From contig CM018688.1 of assembly GCA_009363875.1 (NCBI GenBank), positions 63,155,001 through 63,219,000 of the forward strand: a stretch of DNA of 64,000 nt, in the 5' to 3' direction. This document shows positions 1 through 9,041 of the stretch, in pieces. Each line of letters begins with the position of its first letter. Position 1 is the stretch's first letter. Made by a program: the position numbers and the translations under genes. The stretch comes from Mikania micrantha (lineage: Eukaryota; Streptophyta; Magnoliopsida; Asterales; Asteraceae). The notes under the pieces are model-generated. The model was not told the DNA's origin and searched no databases. It saw nothing but the letters and a program-made list of their open reading frames with translations.

Positions 1-2
1 CT

Positions 3-432
3 TTCGTAGCCCATGTCTCCAGATCGGCCCACAAGGCCCGACACGTCTACGAGCTGATCGGAGAGGTCAGAGCTCTCCACGAGGAGAACCGACGCCTTTG
101 AGGATGGGTGGACGACCTACAGGAGGAACTCGCCTACACTGATAGGGTACACGACGTCTTGGCCGGTATGACCAAGGACTCTATACGTCGACAGGAGGAG
201 ATGGTGACTGAGGTCGCAGAGTTACGTGCTAGTACTGGACAGCTGGAGGAGCACCAGGAGGCTGTCACTGCAGTGGTCTAGGAGCACAGAGGTCTACTGG
301 GAGCGTTGGAGATAGTCTCCGAGGAGAACACCGCTCAGATCCAGGCTAGCGAGACGTTAATGAACGCCTGGGCAGCGCAATTCATCGTAGAGACGGAGCC
401 TGTGGAAGTTCCCGAAAGTACAAAAAATTAGA
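3..432 (+). pseudogene. Coiled-coil coding relic, unidentified
   Basis: Frame 3 reads from the window edge to a stop near 430 with two internal stops: a TGA near 102 and a TAG near 280, both compatible with C-to-T decay of CGA and CAG. The translation is rich in Glu, Arg, Leu and Ala in heptad-like order (runs such as ELIGEVRALHEENRRL and RRQEEMVTEVAEL), so a long coiled coil is likely. I do not recognise the family. It may be the tail of a retrotransposon ORF like the coiled-coil ORF of element A, but no residue match was established. It ends where homology to the B LTR begins. A similar tract (CCGAAAGTACAA) occurs at the junction and again near 490, so the joint could be microhomology-driven. 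Confidence 0.45.
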
Positions 433-732
433 CAAACTTGGTATCGAATTGACAAACTTGGTGTCAAATTGAAGCTTACAACATCTAGAATCCGAAAGTA
501 CAACAAATCGATCCCAATAACAGCCAAATCGGAGGTAAATTGAGATCAAACATTCGGTTTTTTGGGTTTTCTCCAAAGCCGACAAAAACCGGGTCTTTAG
601 CCGGTTTTAAACACCCCCTTTTCAACCCATACAACTTCTAAACGAGTTTTCGCACATATGCCCACTCAAAATGACCATTTATTCGACAAAAAATCGAAAT
701 CTCCTTCTGTCATGGTTAAAACCTGTTTTGGG

Positions 733-1045
733 CGAATGGCTCGTAAGAATGAGCCACTCATTTGTATGAAGGTCATAAGAATGAGCCACTCATTCGTATG
801 AATACTCATTAGAATGATTCATTCGTGTGAATGGTCATTAGCATGAGTCATTCGTATGAATACTCATTCGTATGAATACTCATTAGCATGAGTCATTTGT
901 GTGAATGGGCATTAGCATGACTCATTCGTATGAATACTCATTAGCATGATTCATTCGTGTGAATGGTCATTAGCATGACTCATTCGTATGAGTGGCCATT
1001 AGCATGAGTCATTCTTATGAATATCACAAGAATGAGTCATTTTCA
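733..1045 (+). repeat. Degenerate ~30-bp minisatellite in the B LTR
   Basis: About ten imperfect units run head to tail around the words CATTCGTATGAATACTCATT and AGCATGAGTCATTCG. Each unit carries near-palindromes (CATTCGTATGAATG, ACTCATTAGCATGAGT), so single strands could fold into small hairpins. The same array in the 3' LTR (34325-34555) is shorter, showing copy-number change after insertion. Confidence 0.85.
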
Positions 1046-1207
1046 CTACACGAACTCAGTTAACAACTCAGATTTAAAAAGAACAATCAAATAAGGGATC
1101 ATAGCTCAAATAACATTTAATCAAACACATGATTGTGAATACAACACCAGTACGACAACAGAGAGCGCGTGCATTTCTTGAGTCCTAGTCAACCATTACA
1201 GCAACAA

Positions 1208-1262
1208 GGTGAGTTCATAAGCCTCTTTTCTAATCTGTTGATTTTAAATGCGGGGCTGAGAA
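1208..1262 (+). promoter_or_regulatory. Conserved donor-like site plus C-rich/G-rich stem, B 5' LTR
   Basis: AAGGTGAGTT looks like a strong plant 5' splice site (AG/GTGAGT). A C-rich tract follows within ten bases and a GGGGC tract about 25 bases later; in this copy one C of the stem is mutated, whereas the 3' LTR keeps GCCCC and GGGGC. The 14 bases GGTGAGTTCATAAG at 1208-1221 are the exact reverse complement of 2843-2856. The same layout is seen in A, C, D, E and G. A role in splicing or RNA folding is inferred. Confidence 0.5.
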
Positions 1263-2679
1263 GCATGCTAACTCTTTTAAATTATTAAACGTTTTAGGAC
1301 TTAATTTCAAATATCATGGAATTTAGATAATAAAGATTATATCTTTATTATCACACTTTTATCATATCAATGTGTATGCTTGTGTGTGCAATAACAATAC
1401 TGATAAATCAAGGATGTGTCATGATAACCTAACTTCATGAAATCATCAAACCATTTAAATAACATAAGTGAAATTAAGATACGATCTTATGACACTTGTT
1501 ATTAATACTAAGATAACAATGAGATAATAATGAGATTACATTAAGACAGTTACCAGAGATAACAAGAATGATATTCATGTTAACATAATTTCATGATGAT
1601 ATCATTCACCGCATCTACTAATTTGTACTAAGATAGTTCTTATGACACATTGTTAAAGACATTGAGATAACATAATTCCATAACAGAATGGAGTGCAGAT
1701 TTGGTAGTGTTGTGGTTTAACTAACGTCATCTATGAATCTGGTCAATGAATCGACATTTATTCAATGGGTTTACTATCACTTCCAATTTGGAGTGAGAAA
1801 CAGTAAACTCATTCAAGTGAGCACACATGACAATGAGACATTGACAATGAGAACACATAACAATAATTTGATTACTAATTAAGCTTGATTGCTTTATATC
1901 ACTGTATTCATGTGTCCATGTATTCAAGTTCAGTCGTAAGTCCCTTTCTATATCCTTTACCATTGATTAGGTAGAGGTTAAACCGAGGTATCATAGGTTT
2001 GACAAACCTCCGACGAGTGACGTCGGTACGTTATGCGTAACAATAAGACTTTTGGCCGGTAACGTATGACAGGTGACAATGCTGCATTAGTCAGGTTTGG
2101 TAAACGACCACATGGGTGATATTAATCTTCAGACAGTGATTGTAATTGTACCCTTCATTTCTATTCATTGGTAAACTGAGGAATTGATTTTCACTCATGT
2201 CATATTACTGGGACAGATTCGTTGTGAAGGAACGGATTCTATGAGACTAGAAATGTATAGGGGTAAATTGGAGGCATTGTGGTCTGATTATGTGAGGGCC
2301 ACAATGTGTCCCATTTATGCTCTATACATTCAAGACGTAAATACTACAAATGGGTTAACTGTCACTTCTTATCTTAGAAGTGAATTACAGTCTCTCTATA
2401 ATTAAGAGAACATTAAAAAGGATAAGATTTAATAAAATCTATATCTTTCAAACATCAAGGGTTATCATAACTTCGGTCATGGTAATATATACCCTTCAAT
2501 AATCTATTATCCTATACTTATATCACTGGGAAACAAAATCATATCACTTGGGAATATTAGGTTGGATATCAATCGAGATTGAATTCATGCGAGATGGAAA
2601 TGGGTATCCATAGTTGCAATACATGTGGCATTGAGTTAAGTTAAGTGTGTGGTGGGCTGGCAGCTTCATACGTGATATG

Positions 2680-2700
2680 TATGCCCTATATATAAGCATG
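2680..2700 (+). promoter_or_regulatory. TATA-like block conserved in B, D, E and F LTRs
   Basis: CCCTATATATAAGCATG lies about 560 bases before the LTR end. Nearly the same block is at 36209-36229 (B 3' LTR), twice in D (near 25885 and 26103), twice in E on the minus strand (59988-60009, 60212-60233) and once in F (63290-63308). It could be a second core promoter close to the coding region. No start site can be proved from sequence. Confidence 0.45.
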
Positions 2701-2842
2701 CTTAATTTGAACGACATATTATCTGTAGGTGGAACTATGGAGTGGACATTGCTGTGAGATAAGACAAAACAAATTCAATAAGACTTTTGTGTGACACTAT
2801 GACTTGTGAATGACAAAATACAAATGTTTTCAATTACTAAAT

Positions 2843-2897
2843 CTTATGAACTCACCAACTAGGTGTTGACTTGTTTTAAATGCATGTTTTCTCAGGT
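2843..2897 (+). promoter_or_regulatory. Acceptor-like site with upstream complement of the donor, B 5' LTR
   Basis: CTTATGAACTCACC at 2843-2856 is a perfect reverse complement of the donor region at 1208-1221. GTGTTGAC follows, then a T-rich tract and TTTTCTCAG/GTGA with the AG at 2894-2895. Equivalent blocks precede the end of every other Tekay-like LTR in the window. It reads as a 3' splice site whose neighbourhood could pair with the 5' splice site. Confidence 0.45.
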
Positions 2898-3260
2898 GAC
2901 GAACATGTTTAGGTCACGAGAATTCAGGATGCTTTAGCTAGTAGACTTACATAGAAGACCTAGCTTCTTTTGTGTGTAACTTTTGATGACATATTTTGTG
3001 AATCACTTTTGTAAATCTTATGCAGATACAAGATAACTACTTTATGATTCTTTTGGGTGGATTTACTTAGTTAAATTATGAACATGACATTGTAATTTAA
3101 CTTTGTAATTCTATGTCAATGCCATTTAACATTTTTCATTATATATCATGTGCATTCTAAATAATCTGATCATTTCGATTATCACAACGATATCATGCCC
3201 CGACAACCTTCCGCCCGACTAGAAATTCGATTCAGCCCACCAGCTCAGGGTGTGATAGAT

Positions 3261-3273
3261 TGGTATCCGAGAC
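3261..3273 (+). other. Primer binding site of B
   Basis: TGGTATCCGAGAC follows the LTR end after the spacer GAT. It differs from the usual tRNA-Met complement TGGTATCAGAGAC at one base, consistent with decay of an old copy. Confidence 0.8.
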
Positions 3274-3433
3274 ATGGTTATAGAGAAATATAGGTCATTT
3301 TACTTACACGGTTTGGCCTAGACTATAATCTAGGGACTCTTCATGTAGAGAACATAAGACTTAGGATTTTATTTGCATGTGTCTTATGTGTTCGATCATT
3401 GTACTAACCAATGTTCTTTCGGTTGTGATTAGA

Positions 3434-5233
3434 ATGCCGCCATGAAGACCTCCACCTACTATGCCATCGCCACAACAGTCACCCCAACACTCACCACCAC
3501 CATCACCACCTCCTCCTCCACATACTCCATCTCATCAACCACCACCCAACCGTGAGTTGGATCCTGCTACTATAGCACTGGCTACCTTGCTGACCAGTCA
3601 ACTACGGGAAGTGATTCCTGACATGATGAACTGGATAAACAGTAACAACAGCAACAACACTAGTCACTCATCCGGTGAGGGGAGTGGTAACACCAGGAAT
3701 CAACAAGACTATCCCTACAAGAGCTTTGTGGGATGTAAACCACCTGGCTTCAGTGGAACTGAGGGAGCTGTCGGCTTGATCCACTAGATCAAGAAGATGG
3801 AAACCAACCTTGACATCAGTGGCTGTCCTGACCAGCATAGAGTAAGATATGCTGCAGGCTTGTTTAATAAACGTGCACTGACATGGTGGAACGCTTAAAT
3901 TCAAACCAGAGGCTGAGATGAGGCATTATGTATGCCTTGGGAAGACTTCAAGATATTACTAAGAGGCGAGTTTTTCCCAAGGAATGAACTGAAGAAGGTT
4001 GGGACATAATTGCTCAACCATGTGATGGTGGGAGCTGGGCATCTAGCATACACCACCAGATTTCATGAACTGGCAGCATTGGCACCCGACATAGTGCCAA
4101 CACTAGAGAAAAGGATCGAGTGGTATGTTGGTGGATTACCGGCTTGTATCCAACGGCTTGTGATTGCTGCCCACCCAACAACACTAGAGATGGCTGTCAC
4201 ACTGTCAGCTACTTTGACAAATGTAATGGTTGCCTCCGATGCACTGAAGAAAGAGGTTGAATCAGCCAAAGCTTGAACATCCAAGATGTCGGATAGACAC
4301 CTGGATAAGTAACAAAAAGTGGTCAAGAACTATGATGCGACCACACCTGTTCAACAAGCAACACAACCACCACCACTTCAAATTATGAGGTCGTACTCTA
4401 GGACATCTGCTCAATGCAACACATGTCAGTATCACCACCAACCAACTACTAAGTGCATTCAATGCACGAGTTGTGGAAGATTTGGTCACTGGGCCAACAG
4501 CTGCAGATACCCAGAACCACATAACATGAACAACGATGTAGTGGTGATGCCTGCTGCAGCTACTGATAACAGGTCCTGTAACAATTGTGGTGAAACTGGA
4601 CACTTCTCAAGGGACTATCCTAAGAGAGAACAACAGAGGGATCTGGCAGCCAGAGGACGGGCTTTTGCACTAGGAGTCGCAGCTGCACGGCAAGACTCGA
4701 ATGTGGTCATTGGTACATTTCTTTTATTCGATTTTTATGCCTCTATATTATTTGACACTGGTGCGGATCAGAGTTTTATCTCGTCTGACTTTGCATGCCC
4801 ACTTAATCATGTGGAGGAACCATTAGACTCCCCTTACACAATAGAGGCAACAAATGGCAAACAAATAAAACTTAGCACAATACTTAAGAACTGCCCACTA
4901 ACACTCAATGATCACACATTTTCCATCAATTTGATACCGATGGAACTGGGCAGTTTCGATATCATTGTCAGGATGGATTGGTTATCCCTTAACAGGGATG
5001 AAATCATATGTTCCGAAAAACTATTACGTATTCCAGGGGAGAACGATCATGTGTTGGAAATTCATGGAGATCAAGCAAATTGTTGTGTCGAATTAATATC
5101 GTGCATGAAGGAACGCAAGTGCTTAAGGAAACAATGTGTGGCATTCCTCACTCATGTAACAGAGAAAGATAAGAAGACAATCAAGATTCAGAATGTAACT
5201 ATTGTGAAGGACTATGCGGACGTTTCCAGATGA
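3434..5233 (+). pseudogene. B gag and protease remnant
   Basis: One frame can be followed from ATG 3434 to 5233 through several stops (TGA at 3443, TAG near 3786, others near 3896, 4005 and 4274). In order it shows a proline-rich N-terminus (residues ~5-35), the gag core with the ALTWW-type motif near 3876, a zinc knuckle with Cys and His at 4587-4620, and a protease with the DTGAD active site near 4755-4770. A frameshift near 5220 moves the RT part to another frame. It encoded the capsid-like protein and aspartic protease of B; it cannot make a full protein now. Confidence 0.85.
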
Positions 5234-6070
5234 TATACAGGGATTGCCACCGGAGCGAGCGGTGCAATTTCGAATCGATTTGGTTCTGGGAGCGGCTCCT
5301 GTGGCCAAGTCTCCCTATAGACTCGCGCCATCAGAAATGCAATAACTTTCCAATCAATTACAAGAGTTACTAGACAAAGGGTTCATCCAATTGAGTTTCT
5401 CACCATGGGGAGCTCCGGTTTTGTTTGTCAAGAAAAAGAATGGATCCGTCAGGATGTGCATTAATTACAGAGAGCTCAGCAAGCTCACCATCAAGAATCG
5501 GTACCTGTTACCGAGCATTGATGATCTGTTTGATCAATTACAGGGAGCTCAATATTTCTCAAAGATAGACCTACGTTCAGGTTATCACTACCTCCGGATT
5601 CAAGAGGAAGACATACCTTAGACGGCCTTTCGTACTCGTTACGAGCACTATGAGTTCATGGTGATTCCATTTGAATTGACGAAGGCACCGGCAGTGTTCA
5701 TGGATTTTATGAACTAGGTGAGTAAGCCATACCTAGATCAATTCGTTATTGTCTTCATTGACTATATTTTGATTTATTCAGAAAGCAAGAAGGAACATGA
5801 GCAACATCTCAAAACAATCTTGGAACTGTCAAAGAATGAGCAACTCTATGCTAAATTTTCTACGTGTGAATTTTGGCTAAGAGAAGTTCAGTTCTTGAGT
5901 CATGTGATTAACAGTGATGGAGTCCAATTCTAACCCAGATGAGCGAACCATTTTTGTGGACCCCGAAACAGGAAGAGGTGTTCTAGACATTGAAACAAAG
6001 AATGTGAAATGCTCCAATCTTAACACTCCCATAGGGCAATGATGACTTTGTGGTGTATTGTGATGCTTCC
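5225..6070 (+). pseudogene. B reverse transcriptase and start of RNase H
   Basis: After the frameshift, RT motifs run in order: FVKKKNGSVRMCINYREL near 5420, KIDLRSGYH near 5570, and a catalytic box reading FIDYI near 5755, where the second Asp of the usual FIDD is Tyr, so the polymerase was already inactive. About 160 bases between the post-catalytic RT segment (ending 5933) and the RNase H lead-in are missing. The piece stops at VVYCDAS, the first RNase H Asp, where element A is inserted. Confidence 0.85.
6066..6070. other. Target site duplication of A, left
   Basis: CTTCC directly precedes the A terminus TGTCACACCC and is repeated at 16529-16533 directly after the other terminus. Joining the flanks at one copy restores the order of the B RNase H coding region. 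Confidence 0.95.
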
Positions 6071-6799
6071 TGTCACACCCCCACCTCCTGTTACACCAGA
6101 CGACGTCATTTTTAAAGGTAGCGGAAGCATAGCGGCGAAGTCTCGAAGGTGAGGGGTGACTTACTTGATCCGGTATCATAACACACATAGTTAAGAAAAG
6201 CACTAATTACAAATCACGACAAATATTTATTACATGTCCTGAATATCCGTTTACAACTTAAGTTCCTTCTATTGCATCCCAAGTCCTAACTACATGGTGC
6301 GTGCACAGGTGTTTTCTCACCGTTGGTACTGATTACCTGTAAAAGATTTAAAAATAAAAAATATCAGTATAAAACTGGTGAGTTCATAATTAAGACTCGA
6401 TACAATATGATATGATAGTAAAGTCAATGGTACACATTAACATAAGTGAATAATCATGTGACCCGTATCCAGATCCTTTCTGACAGTCCAGTTTAGAAAA
6501 TAACCGAAGTTAAAATCCGTGCCTCTAACTCAATGTCTCACTACATCAAGTCGATACCAGGAATGGTGACAAGCATTCACACAAGGGTAGACGCTATCTA
6601 TCCATGAATGGGGTTGTCAGCCCGATAGTACTATCTTTGTCCACACATTCGGCCCCACATGGGTTAACCAGATACAGTTGGTTTTGAGGACTTTTGTTGT
6701 ACACAGAAAATAGTCATAATCCCATGACACCCACATGCAAGCCGGTATTGCAATTGTTACTAAACATATCACACGTTTGATAAAGATTTCATAATAGTC

Positions 6800-6853
6800 A
6801 CCCCGATGTTAAGAAAACAGTAAAAGAAAAGGGGTTGTATGAAACTCACTTGA
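6800..6853 (-). promoter_or_regulatory. Donor-like site plus C-rich/G-rich stem, A LTR
   Basis: In sense orientation CAAGTGAGTTTCAT is followed by ACCCC and, about 26 bases later, GGGGT. The partner block ATGAACTCACC is near 6376-6388 and the acceptor-like AG near 6340. The other LTR has the same block 8349 bases to the right. Splicing is inferred from motif order only. Confidence 0.45.
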
Positions 6854-7852
6854 AGTTTATGAAAAGATAAAATCACACGAACGGTGGCTAAAAATGCTAA
6901 TCTGCATTAGTTTATTTATAATTAATTATTTGTGTTTTAACTTGCTGATTAGATCTGTTTGAACGTTCAATGTCACCGACATTGTAATGAAAAGTCATCG
7001 AACTAACATTAGATGTTTAATTAATTATTTAGTCTAATATCATACAATGTACTATAATGTAGGTACCTATACTCGTTTAGGTACCTTGTGTTAAGTTGAT
7101 GACTCATTGGATTAGCCGGGATAATCTCCGACTAATTAGTTAGGTAATGCTGTTGATTATATTACTTAAACAGTCCCTAGATGAAATCTCGGCTTAGGAA
7201 TGATTAATTCTTGTCACTAATTATCCATGTATCACAAAACATAACAATATGACATTTGAATAGGTTAAACAATCATGTTTAACATATTAATCCGACTGTT
7301 ATCATAAAACCAGACAGTTATTCCAATTGGTAGGGTAATAACTGTGATTAGTTTGAAACACTTGGGATTAACCTTGCATTTCAAAGATTAACCAAAATAA
7401 TCACTTACATTGTCATAATCCAATGGTTTAAACCATTAGAAGTATTGTTATGGTTTAGTGAAAACCGGGCATTATAACGGATCAAAACAGGCATTTACCC
7501 GTTAACAAGACAAGTTATCCGTCAAAATCATTCCTAGCTATCATCTAAGCAATAATCAACAACCCTAACTATATCATTACGTTCAAAAACATGATCTAAT
7601 CAATGAAGATCAAGTCAGAAGATTAAAAAGGATAGTTACCCAAATCAGACGATTCTACGGACAAAATCACGATCAGGACGTGTATACACGTTCACCGGTT
7701 CGAGCTGGACGTTCTGGTGGTGTCAAATATGAGTTTTGGTGGGAGATTGGTCAAGATCTTGAGTTACAGAGGGTTTAAAGTCGAGAGGAAAGAAAATAGA
7801 ATTTTCTGCATGCTTCTGCGATATAACAAGCTGGTTCAACAGACCGACCTAC

Positions 7853-7979
7853 TCGTCGCGTAACGCGACAAGTGGCCCACATGTCGTCGCGTACCGCGAG
7901 GGATTCCGGATAAAATTTGATATCGTGACTTGTCGCGTACCGCGACAAGACTCCAAGGAGTCGTCGCGTACCGCGAGGG
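7853..7979 (-). promoter_or_regulatory. Four CG-rich dyads in U3 of A
   Basis: Four copies of a dyad with core CGCG-GTA-CGCG (sense strand; one copy has TTA as spacer) occupy 127 bases. The third (7929-7949) has perfect 9-base arms, CTTGTCGCG and its complement, around a 3-base spacer. They lie 200-330 bases from the LTR start and just upstream of a TATA-like sequence, so a transcription-factor-binding array is plausible. Related dyads are in C and G LTRs. Confidence 0.65.
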
Positions 7980-8179
7980 ATTCAATTTCAAGATTTTTCT
8001 TCGTTTCGCGATTCCGGACAATCCGTAACTCGGTTTCACGCACGGTTTTCTCCCATGTTCCCAATTTCTCGCACACTTTAAACCTGTAATGATTAAAATC
8101 ATCAATTTAACACAGATTCCTAGAACGACCAAACGTGCTCGTGTTATTGATGACGTAATGTTTACCTGCAATTGTCACA

Positions 8180-8193
8180 GTCTCCTCCTGTTA
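8180..8193 (-). other. Polypurine tract of A
   Basis: On the minus strand AACAGGAGGAGAC abuts the 3' LTR start TGTGACA, as expected for the plus-strand primer. The very end of the LTR carries a near copy (TGTAACAGGAGG then TGTGACA, near 14420-14445), an odd duplication of the PPT/LTR-start context. Confidence 0.8.
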
Positions 8194-8240
8194 CAGAAAT
8201 TTCGTCCCGAAATTTGCTTTAACTCCTACAGTTTGATCGC

Positions 8241-9041
8241 CTATGTAAACAAATGAGGATACTTCTGTTTCATGCGGTCTTCACGTTCCCAAGTGTACTC
8301 TGGCCCTCGTTTAGAATTCCATTTGACTTTTACAATTGGTATTCGACTTCGTTTGAGGGTCTTTTCATTTCGATCCATTACTTCGACTGGTTCTTCCGTG
8401 AACTGTAGGTTTTCGGCAATGTGTATCTCATCAAGAGGTATGACTAGTGACTCGTCCAATAGGCACTTTTTCAGATTCGAGACATGAAACACATCATGTA
8501 TGTTACTAAGTTCTGAGGGTAACTCTAATCTGTATGCTACCATTCCAATCCTTTCAAGAATTGTAAATGGTCCTACAAATCTTGGTGAGAGTTTTCCTCG
8601 TTTACCGAATCTGAAAATACCTTTCCAGGGAGAGACTTTTAGCATCACTTTATCACCAATCTGGAATTCGAGTGGTCTACGTCGATTATCAGCATAACTC
8701 TTCTGTCGATCGCATGCTGCTTTAATTCGTTCCTGAATGAGCGCGATCTTATCAGTCGTTTCCTGGATCAGTTCCGGGCCAACAATCTGACTTTCGCCTA
8801 CTTCTGACCAACACACAGGAGATCGGCATTTGCGCCCGTACAAAGCTTCAAATGGAGCACATTGGATACTAGTATGATAGCTGTTATTATAAGAAAATTC
8901 AACCAATGGCAGATGAGTATCCCAGCTACCTCCAAAATCAATTACACAGCTTCGAAGCATGTCTTCTAATGTTTGATTTGTACGTTCAGTCTGCCCATCC
9001 GTTTGTGGATGATAAGCTGTGCTCATGTTGATCTGTGTACC
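8241..9041 (-). CDS. A integrase C-terminal half with chromodomain-like tail (downstream of amber stop)
   Basis: In frame with the gag-pol ORF but separated from it by a TAG at 9042-9044. It starts just before the HPQTDGQTER motif that carries the third catalytic acid of the DDE integrase, continues through the YNNSYH segment and the GPF-type C-terminal domain, and ends in a chromodomain-like stretch (IVKVKWNSK ... YTWERED) typical of Tekay/Del chromoviruses, which in this family helps direct insertion to chromatin. The first Met is at 9026, but independent translation is unlikely. A single nonsense change or an untested readthrough stop could explain the split. Confidence 0.85.
   Translation of the reverse strand, partial: GTQINMSTAYHPQTDGQTERTNQTLEDMLRSCVIDFGGSWDTHLPLVEFSYNNSYHTSIQCAPFEALYGRKCRSPVCWSEVGESQIVGPELIQETTDKIALIQERIKAACDRQKSYADNRRRPLEFQIGDKVMLKVSPWKGIFRFGKRGKLSPRFVGPFTILERIGMVAYRLELPSELSNIHDVFHVSNLKKCLLDESLVIPLDEIHIAENLQFTEEPVEVMDRNEKTLKRSRIPIVKVKWNSKRGPEYTWEREDRMKQKYPHLFT

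Larger units (their letters stand above)
431..3257 (+). repeat. 5' LTR of B, 5'-truncated
   Basis: This stretch is a direct repeat of about 34036-36789. It ends in GGGTGTGATA, a mutated form of GGGTGTGACA at the end of the 3' copy, and is followed by a 3-base spacer and the primer site. The U3 start with its dyad and CA/CT tract is missing. It holds a degenerate minisatellite, a splice-donor-like site at 1208, a TATA-like block at 2680-2700 and an acceptor-like site at 2895. The short ORFs here are not conserved as proteins. Confidence 0.85.
6071..8179 (-). repeat. 3' LTR of A
   Basis: Identical by eye to 14420-16528 except for one base. In the sense (minus) direction it begins TGTGACAATT at 8179 and ends TGTGACA at 6071. 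It contains the dyad array (7853-7979), a TATA-like TTATATC about 30 bases downstream of the array, a donor-like site with ACCCC/GGGGT stem (6800-6850) and an acceptor-like TTTTACAG/GTAA near 6340. The 111-residue ORF at 7836-8171 lies in U3 and is a by-product of the dyad repeats. Confidence 0.95.

Noticed and set aside
7836..8171. 111-residue ORF, also at 16185-16520
   Set aside because: It is present twice only because it lies in the LTR. It sits in U3, upstream of the presumed start site, and its repeating RYA/VRD words are the dyad motif translated.
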